Shown in pieces: positions 1 through 4,839 of a stretch of DNA of 11,347 nucleotides. Within the stretch, counting starts at the first letter, position 1. Each line of letters starts with the position of its first letter. This DNA comes from Symbiodinium natans (Eukaryota > Sar > Dinophyceae > Suessiales > Symbiodiniaceae), in NCBI GenBank assembly GCA_905221605.1, contig CAJNDS010002219.1, positions 561,667-573,013 on the forward strand, given 5' to 3'. Made by a program: the position numbers and the translations under genes. Below the pieces are notes generated by a model that was not told where the DNA came from, searched no databases, and saw only the letters and a program-made list of their open reading frames with translations.

Positions 1-73
1 TGTAGCCAGGCCCTGAAGCCAATCATCCTGCCGCCTTGAAGGGACATGTGCAAAAAACTCTTCTCCTGCGGCA

Positions 74-175
74 CTAAACCCTAAACCCTAATCCCTAAAC
101 CCTAATCCCTAAACCCTAATCCCTAAACCCCAAACCCTAAACCCTACTCCCTAAACCCTAGACCCTAAACCCTAA
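74..175 (+). repeat. Interstitial telomere-like block, CCCTAAA orientation
   Basis: About 14 units of CCCTAAA with variants (AATCCCT, CCCCAAA, CTACTCC). The heptamer is the plant/dinoflagellate telomere type. Confidence 0.95.
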
Positions 176-211
176 GCTCGCGATCTGGCATGGCCCTGCG
201 AGCCGCCCGTA

Positions 212-385
212 GGGTTTATGGGATTTTTGAGGTTGATAAGGTTTATAGGGTTGACAGGCTTTATCGGGTTTATAGGGGCCATAGGGTGTATAGGGTCAAA
301 AGATTTTAGGGTCTGTATGTTTTGGGGTTTATGGGTTTTTTTCGAGTTTATAGGGTTTTTCGGGTTCATAGGGTTTACAGGCTTA
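212..385 (+). repeat. Degenerate 9-bp GGGTTTATA repeat
   Basis: Reads as 9-mers close to GGGTTTATA (for example GGGTTTATG, AGGTTTATA, GGCTTTATC, GGGTTTACA), with one out-of-phase stretch near 300-330. The period is nine, not the telomeric seven, so frames on both strands stay open and give FIGFIG-like or NPINPM-like peptides. These are repeat artefacts rather than genes. Confidence 0.8.
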
Positions 386-768
386 CCTCTCTTCATCCTC
401 GCACGCGATCCGGTTTCAGCGAGCCAAGCAAGTCCTGCTGTGAGGAAGGCCGCACCATGGCGCTTGCTGCTGGACTCACCCAGGAACAGCTCGGGGCTCT
501 GCCGAGGTGTTTTTGCGGGTTGAAGGTGCAGAGCTTCGGGGCTTCGGGGGGGGAAAGGGGGGTTGTGAAGGCCCTTTACTTCACTGAGGGATTCCTGGCA
601 TGCCTCCCCCAGTTTCACGAAATTTCGCGGTTTTGCGCATAGGACACCTAGGGATTCAATCCTTGGCCGTGTGCCCGGACGACCCTTGCAAACAGATGGC
701 GCCGCAGTGCCTCCACCAACTGAATCCCCAAAGGCTAAACATCAAACCCAACCTTCTCAGTTCCGAGG
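386..768 (+). other. Unique island between telomere-like blocks, no gene recognised
   Basis: Mixed-composition sequence. One frame stays open from the repeat through about 642, including EPSKSCCEEGRTMALAAGL after a TTTCAG that could be an acceptor near 419. I recognise no domain. A small exon is possible but unsupported. Confidence 0.4.
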
Positions 769-848
769 CCCTAAGCCCCAAACCCTCAGCACCAAACCCT
801 AAACCCCAAACCCTAAACCCCAAACCCTAAACCCCAAACCCTAAGCCC
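769..848 (+). repeat. Telomere-like block with 14-bp CCCTAAA/CCCCAAA dimer
   Basis: From about 791 to 843, CCCTAAA alternates with CCCCAAA, giving a 14-bp unit repeated about four times. Flanking units are more degenerate (CTAAGCCCC, CCTCAGCA). Confidence 0.85.
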
Positions 849-956
849 CTGACTCCGAGTCCCGGCCTCTGTGTACTTCGCAGCTCAGGTCCCAGAATCA
901 GCTCTTGGAGTGCTGGGAGGCGCCATCGCAAGAGGCCGGGGAAAGGGCGGGGGGAG

Positions 957-1037
957 GGGGTTTAGGGTTTAGGGTTTAGGGTTTAGGGTTTAGGGTTTAG
1001 GGTTTACGGTTTAGGGTTTAGGGTTTAGGGTTTAGGG
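957..1037 (-). repeat. Interstitial telomere-like block, TTTAGGG orientation
   Basis: About 11 nearly perfect units on the plus strand with a single TTTACGG variant near 1003. Its orientation is opposite to the blocks on either side. Confidence 0.95.
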
Positions 1038-1415
1038 CCAGAACAAAGTTCTCGAGCAAAGATCGTGATACCCCAGACCTCTCCAAACATCAGCGACTGT
1101 GCGGTGCTTCGCAGCACCCACGCCGGCTTACCAGATGCATTTTGGATGTTTCCCCTTATACAAACAGCTCCTTAATCGTGAATATCGTACCCCCCGATTG
1201 TCATCCCTAATTCAGGAGCTGTTAGTATTAGGCTCCCCGACTTCCACACAGCACACAAGCACAGGAGCACCACAGGAAGAACAACCACGCAAAACCCGCC
1301 CCTGGCCCCTCGGCCAGCGAAGTCCTCCAGCAAGAAGGCCCCTCGAGCAACAGCCCTCCAGCAAAACCAGCACCAAAAGCTCCGAAACCCTGAAATGACC
1401 CAATCCCCGAAGCCG
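1038..1415 (+). other. Unique island, no gene recognised
   Basis: Contains a 99-codon open stretch (1099-1398) with a Pro/Ser/Thr/Gln-rich second half (SPPARRPLEQQPSS). No motif or homology is recognised. The composition and lack of context do not support calling it a gene. Confidence 0.4.
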
Positions 1416-1549
1416 CCCTAAACCCTAAGCCCCTAAACCCCTAAACCCTAAACCCTAAACCCCACACCCTAAACCCTAAACCCTAAACCCTAAACCCTAA
1501 ACCCTAAACCCTAAACCCTAAACTCTAAACCCTAAACCCTGAACCCTCA
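1416..1549 (+). repeat. Interstitial telomere-like block, CCCTAAA orientation
   Basis: About 18 units with few variants (CCCCTAAA, CCCCACA, AACTCTA, CCCTGAA). It ends about 18 bases before the candidate ABC exon. Confidence 0.95.
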
Positions 1550-1567
1550 GGACCGAAGCATCCTTAG

Positions 1568-1645
1568 AGAGCCCAAGCCAAGGTGGCCGCCAAAGTGTCC
1601 GTGCAGCTCAAGGGCCTGTCCAAGACCTTTGCAAACGGAAAGCAG
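1568..1645 (+). CDS. Candidate exon, ABC-transporter nucleotide-binding domain start
   Basis: Twenty-six open codons follow an in-frame TAG whose AG can serve as acceptor (CCTTAG|A). The peptide includes VSVQLKGLSKTFANGKQ, which fits the first strands of an ABC ATPase domain: a V-x-V/L strand, L-x-K-x-F, then N-G-K. Joined to 3296-3350 it continues in frame into ALKGITLDM and IMGLLG, the stretch leading to the Walker A loop, with spacing much like ABCA-type transporters (family recalled, not searched). The donor would be GC (CAG|GCGG), a known dinoflagellate variant. Telomere-like repeats start two or three bases into the intron. No other exon of this gene is identified with confidence, so it could also be a pseudogene remnant. 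Confidence 0.55.
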
Positions 1646-1649
1646 GCGG

Positions 1650-1898
1650 AACCCTAAACCCTAAACCCTAAACCCTAAACCCTAAACCCTAAACCCTAAA
1701 CCCTAAAGCCTAAACCCTACACCCTAAACCCTAAACCCTAAACCCTAAACCCTAAACCCTAAACCCTAAACCCTAAACCCTAAACCCTAAACCCTAAACC
1801 CTAAACCCTACACCCTGAACCCTCAACCCTAAACCCTAAGGTTTAAACCCTAAACCCTAAACCCTAAACCCTAAGCCCTAAACCCTACACCCTAAACC
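1650..1898 (+). repeat. Longest interstitial telomere-like block
   Basis: About 35 CCCTAAA units, mostly perfect, starting right after the candidate GC donor. Variants are CCCTACA, CCCTGAA, CCCTCAA and AAGCCTA. At 1840-1849 the palindrome GGTTTAAACC marks a small orientation break within the block. Confidence 0.95.
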
Positions 1899-1927
1899 TC
1901 TCTATCATATGATAATTTAAACCCTAA

Positions 1928-2735
1928 TTCAAAAGTCGGCAACGGTGAATTTCGCTTTCAAAAGTCGGCAACGGTGAATTTCGGGCACCTCAAAAGTCGG
2001 CAACGGTGAATTTCGGGCACCTCCAAAGTCGGCAACGGTGAATTCGGGCACCTCAAAAGTCGGCAACGGTGAAATTGCCGACTTTCGAGGCCCCCCCCCG
2101 AAATTCACCGTTGCCGACTTTTGAGGCCCCGTGAATTTCGGGGGGCCTCAAAAGTCGGCAACGGTGAATTTCGGGGCCTCAAAAGTCGGCAACGGTGAAT
2201 TTCGGGGGGCCTCAAATGTCGGCAACGGTGAATTTCGGGGCCCCAAAAGTCGGCAACGGTGAATTTCGGGGGGCCTCAAATGTCGGCAACGGTGAATTTC
2301 GGGGGGCCTCAAAAGTCGGCAACGGTGAATTTCCGGGGGCCTCAAATGTCGGCAACGGTGAATTTCGGGGGGCCCCAAAAGTCGGCAACGGTGAATTTCG
2401 GGGGGCCTCAAATGTCGGCAACGGTGAATTTCGGGGGGCCCCAAAAGTCGGCAACGGTGAATTTCCGGGGGCCTCAAATGTCGGCAACGGTGAATTTCGG
2501 GGGCCTCAAAAGTCGGCAACGGTGAATTTCGGGGAGCCTCAAAAGTCGGCAACGGTGAATTTCGGGGGGCCCTCAAAAGTCGGCAACGGTGAATTTCCGG
2601 GGGCCTCAAATGTCGGCAACGGTGAATTTCGGGGGGCCCCAAAAGTCGGCAACGGTGAATTTCGGGGAGCTTCAAAAGTCGGCAACGGTGAATTTCGGGG
2701 GGCCCTCAAAAGTCGGCAACGGTGAATTTCGGGGC
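1928..2735 (+). repeat. 33-bp satellite array with higher-order structure
   Basis: The core GTCGGCAACGGTGAATTTC occurs about 23 times in direct orientation: five divergent units at 1928-2070, then about 18 tighter ones from 2132. One inverted copy (about 2100-2130) lies between the two sub-arrays. Units are 31-34 bases. Most differ in AAAAG versus AAATG before TCGG, in CCGGGGG versus CGGGGGG, and in a GGAGC variant. Because 33 is a multiple of three, open frames of up to 176 codons appear on both strands, all made of 11-residue repeats. These are not genes. Confidence 0.95.
2052..2125. repeat. Inverted satellite segment forming a 22-bp hairpin
   Basis: Positions 2052-2073 are the exact reverse complement of 2104-2125. 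The 30 bases between include a second partial inverted unit and a run of nine or more C. It marks an orientation switch inside the array. Confidence 0.85.
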
Positions 2736-2793
2736 CTCAAGCCCCCACCTCCCCCCCACCCCCCCCCCCTGGGTGACCCCAGGATCGGCCCGT

Positions 2794-3052
2794 CGTAACG
2801 CCTCACCCCTTCCAAGCACATCACCCCCCGATAAGCAAGACCTGGAATCATGTATTTTCACTCGTAACGTCTCATCCCTTCCAAGCACATCATCCAAGCA
2901 CATCACCCCCCGATAAGCAAGACCTGGAATCATGCACTTTCACTCGTAACATCTCACCCCTTCCAAGCATGATTCCAGGTCTTGCTTATCGGGGGGTGAT
3001 GTGCTTGGAAGGGGTGAGTCGTTACGAGTGACAGTGAAGGGGTGAGATGTTA
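2794..3052. repeat. Direct and inverted repeat with perfect 42-bp palindrome arms
   Basis: A unit starting CGTAAC at 2794 recurs at 2863 and partly at 2945, then in inverted orientation from 2967 to about 3052. The arms 2894-2935 and 2967-3008 are perfect reverse complements around a 31-base loop, and the palindrome continues imperfectly outward. The second direct unit also carries a 13-bp internal duplication (CCAAGCACATCAT, 2881-2893). A C-rich tract (about 2740-2769) precedes it. Confidence 0.9.
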
Positions 3053-3076
3053 CGGCATGGGTGCGTCGGACTAGAA

Positions 3077-3103
3077 ATTAAGAAAACTTTTTATTTTCTT
3101 AAT
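3077..3103. repeat. A/T-rich 10-bp hairpin
   Basis: ATTAAGAAAA (3077-3086) pairs with TTTTCTTAAT (3094-3103) across a seven-base T-rich loop. It stands out in an otherwise G/C-rich setting. It would form a stem in RNA; no role can be assigned. Confidence 0.7.
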
Positions 3104-3188
3104 GTTATGGGATTCTTTGGGCGGGTGGTTTTTTTTCCGTTGCCTACACACACTGCTGGCCTAGTAAATGCTCGAACTTGAGATGCTG

Positions 3189-3261
3189 AACCCTAAACCC
3201 TAAACCCTAAACCCTAAGCCCTAAGCCCTAAACCCTAAACCCTAAACCCGAAACCCTAAAC
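3189..3261 (+). repeat. Interstitial telomere-like block, CCCTAAA orientation
   Basis: About 10 units including CCCTAAG and CCCGAAA variants. It ends about 30 bases before the second candidate ABC exon, with a pyrimidine-rich stretch between. Confidence 0.95.
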
Positions 3262-3295
3262 TCTCCTTCGTTCTTCGCTCTTTCGTATGCCACAG

Positions 3296-3350
3296 GCATT
3301 GAAGGGCATCACCCTGGACATGCAGCAGGATACCATCATGGGCCTGCTCG
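3296..3350 (+). CDS. Candidate exon, ABC-transporter nucleotide-binding domain (up to Walker A)
   Basis: The segment follows a pyrimidine-rich stretch and CACAG acceptor (3291-3295). It reads ALKGITLDMQQDTIMGLLG, where GLLG should be followed by the rest of a Walker A loop (GxxGxGKS/T type). The frame instead runs on to CGG ATT CTC and a stop at 3374, so a donor is needed. GC at 3351-3352 leaves phase 1 and would let the next exon complete the Gly codon. That next exon is not visible in the following kilobase and may lie beyond the retrotransposon. Assignment to an ABC transporter, perhaps ABCA-like, rests on the pattern of this and the 1568-1645 segment together. Confidence 0.55.
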
Positions 3351-3387
3351 GCCGGATTCTCAGAAAAAGTTGAAAGTCAAACTGAAC

Positions 3388-3479
3388 TTTAGGGCTGAGG
3401 GCTTAGGGCTTAGGGCTTCGGGTTTAGGGTTTAGGGTTCAGGGTTTAGGGTTTAGGGCTTGGGGTTTAGGGTTCAGGGT
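3388..3479 (-). repeat. Degenerate telomere-like block, TTTAGGG orientation
   Basis: Units of TTTAGGG, CTTAGGG, TTCAGGG and CTTGGGG in inverted orientation relative to the blocks at 3189 and 3564. The variant pattern is richer than in the other blocks. Confidence 0.9.
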
Positions 3480-3563
3480 GTGTGTAAATGGGATGTTGCC
3501 CTTGAGGATGCCTGGGGGCCAGCCGGAATTCATGACCCATCCCCATTTCTGAGCCCGAAGAGG

Positions 3564-3638
3564 CCCTGAACCTTAACCCCTAAACCCTGAACCCTAAACC
3601 CTGAACCCTAAACCCTAAACCCGAAACCCTAAACCCTC
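3564..3638 (+). repeat. Interstitial telomere-like block, CCCTAAA orientation
   Basis: About 10 units with frequent CCCTGAA and CCCGAAA variants. Confidence 0.93.
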
Positions 3639-3884
3639 AAAGTGCCACACGCGAAAAAAAGAGCCACACGCAAGAGATGCCACGCGCAAGAAAATGCCGC
3701 ACGCAAAAAGCGCCGCGCCCCGTCCCCCTGCTCCGCGAGTCGCAAAGTCCAAAGATCCCAGTGTGCCCTCAGAAAAGACCCCGCTTTAACATTATTCGGC
3801 TCTCAAGAACAGCAATATTTGCAGAACGACTATGATTACTTACTTGCTTACTAGCTCTCAAAACTATGATCAGGCAGGGAAACA
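3639..3884 (+). other. Short degenerate repeat plus unique flank of the retrotransposon
   Basis: About 3643-3712 holds four to five degenerate 16-19-base units starting GCCACACGC or GCCGCACGC followed by A-rich sequence. The rest up to the tentative LTR is unique and A/T-richer. No gene is recognised; the 70-codon open stretch at 3642-3854 is Lys/Arg-rich because of the repeat. Confidence 0.6.
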
Positions 3885-4061
3885 TGTTCGACACTTGTGC
3901 CCTCAACCTTCGTCAGGGCGGAAGCACTGCCGAACGTTGCCCTAAACCCTAAACCCTATACGGGGGGCAACCGAAGGAGGACAGGGAACAAAACAGTCAA
4001 CCCCAACAGAAGCCCTTTATCCCCCGGACCAACCAACAAACCAACCCAAAACCAACACACA
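3885..4061 (-). repeat. Tentative 3' LTR
   Basis: On the minus strand the segment starts TGTGTGTTGG, right after a purine tract, and ends CGAACA, giving the TGT...ACA ends expected of LTRs, with a length of 177 bases. It contains a short telomere-like block (3940-3958). Other TG/CA pairs nearby are possible and the partner LTR is outside the window, so this is a guess at the boundaries. Confidence 0.3.
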
Positions 4062-4072
4062 CTTCTTTCTTC
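4062..4072 (-). promoter_or_regulatory. Candidate polypurine tract
   Basis: The minus strand reads GAAGAAAGAAG immediately before the TGTGTG start of the tentative LTR and about 290 bases after the polyprotein stop. A polypurine tract in this position primes plus-strand cDNA synthesis in LTR elements. Position and composition fit, but it is short. Confidence 0.4.
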
Positions 4073-4183
4073 AGGGCGCATGCCCAAGTTCCTTGAGCCA
4101 AAAGAATTTCCGGGTACATTGACCCTTTCAACTCCCAACACCAACTCCTTTCTACAGTACCAGCTGCAGCTCCGCACTCCCCC

Positions 4184-4205
4184 TGTCCTAGGATTTCCTA
4201 GGACA
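4184..4205. repeat. 10-bp perfect inverted repeat in the 3' untranslated region
   Basis: TGTCCTAGGA (4184-4193) and TCCTAGGACA (4196-4205) are exact reverse complements with a two-base spacer. It could form a tight RNA hairpin about 160 bases after the polyprotein stop. Role unknown. Confidence 0.75.
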
Positions 4206-4362
4206 CATTGGAGGTGCAGATCTTTGGCCAAAAACCGCCATTTAGGCAGCAGCCAGCTGCTTGAAATGCACATTATGGTTTTACGTCATCCAGGACGAAC
4301 CTTCAGCTCATTGGCCGAATCCCTTACCATTGAGGGTTTCTTCACCTTGCACTTAAAAAAAT

Positions 4363-4839
4363 TCACGTTCCAGCGGCCCGTTCCTCACCAAGGAACTCGG
4401 CATTCACCACCCAGCCATCCTTGAGGCAATGCTTACAAAGCGTCTTAGCCCTGGGCTGTGAATATCGCAGAACATCACAGTCACTGCTTGCGTGCATACA
4501 GTTCCCACCCACTGTTGTATACAAAGTGGCACTCGCAGGAATAACCACCACTTTCTTAACCCACAGCCTTTTATACAGCTGCCGAAAGAGGCACCATGCC
4601 AACTCCCAGAGTATAATTGCTGCCACCAAATACGCAACAAGGTCTGAATTGTTGATAAGCATTTCAATACCTTGAGCCAGAACCATAACCGTAGATGTGT
4701 TGGCGACCTTGCACACCCCTTCTTCTGAGCAAAAGAAACCAGCAGTTGACACTTCTTCGCCACCAGTTGCCATCCCTTGCAGAGATGCAGCCACCATCAT
4801 GACCGCCATTGCAAGCGAGGCCCTCTTCAAGTCAGTCCC
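4363..4839 (-). other. C-terminal extension with membrane segment and Cys/His cluster
   Basis: Residues about 1672-1829 of the downstream frame, after RNase H, where standard Copia polyproteins stop. There is a hydrophobic stretch at 1679-1694 (SLAMAVMMVAASLQGMA), a short segment with two Cys and two N-x-S/T sequons (NTST, NNS), then a strong transmembrane candidate at 1738-1757 (LVAYLVAAIILWELAWCLF) followed by basic residues (RQLYKRLWVKK). After that comes a Cys/His-rich tail (C1785, H1787, C1792, C1806, H1808, C1809) that could bind zinc. The layout resembles a small membrane-anchored module. Envelope-like function cannot be claimed; no fusion-type features are seen. Confidence 0.65.

Larger units (their letters stand above)
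1646..3295 (+). other. Candidate 1,650-base intron made of telomere-like repeats and satellite
   Basis: Between the two ABC-like exon candidates, the sequence is almost wholly CCCTAAA block, 33-bp satellite, inverted repeats and another CCCTAAA block. The ends are GC...AG, and CAGGC occurs at both junctions (1643-1647 and 3293-3297), a short direct repeat of the kind left by intron insertion. Splicing here restores an ABC-type peptide. Inferred from sequence only. Confidence 0.45.

Noticed and set aside
74-175. True chromosome end
   Set aside because: The blocks are short, interrupted, variant-rich, occur in both orientations and have unique DNA on both sides, so they are interstitial.
218-523. 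FIGFIG-repeat and NPINPM-repeat proteins
   Set aside because: The coding appearance comes from the 9-bp repeat; both strands are open, and there is no start context or domain.
1928-2735. CRISPR-like array of about 33-bp repeats
   Set aside because: Units adjoin without unique spacers, no cas genes are present, and the context is eukaryotic; it is a satellite.
2148-2798. Several long open frames on both strands with 11-residue repeats
   Set aside because: They arise only because the 33-bp satellite unit is a multiple of three; frames on both strands are open equally and none has non-repeat coding sequence.
3897-4424. Plus-strand open frame of 175 codons
   Set aside because: It overlaps the tentative LTR, the 3' untranslated region and the antisense of the polyprotein end, with no recognisable domain.
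4363-4839. Envelope gene of a retrovirus-like element
   Set aside because: One membrane segment and two sequons are not enough; there is no separate frame and no recognisable surface or fusion subunit.
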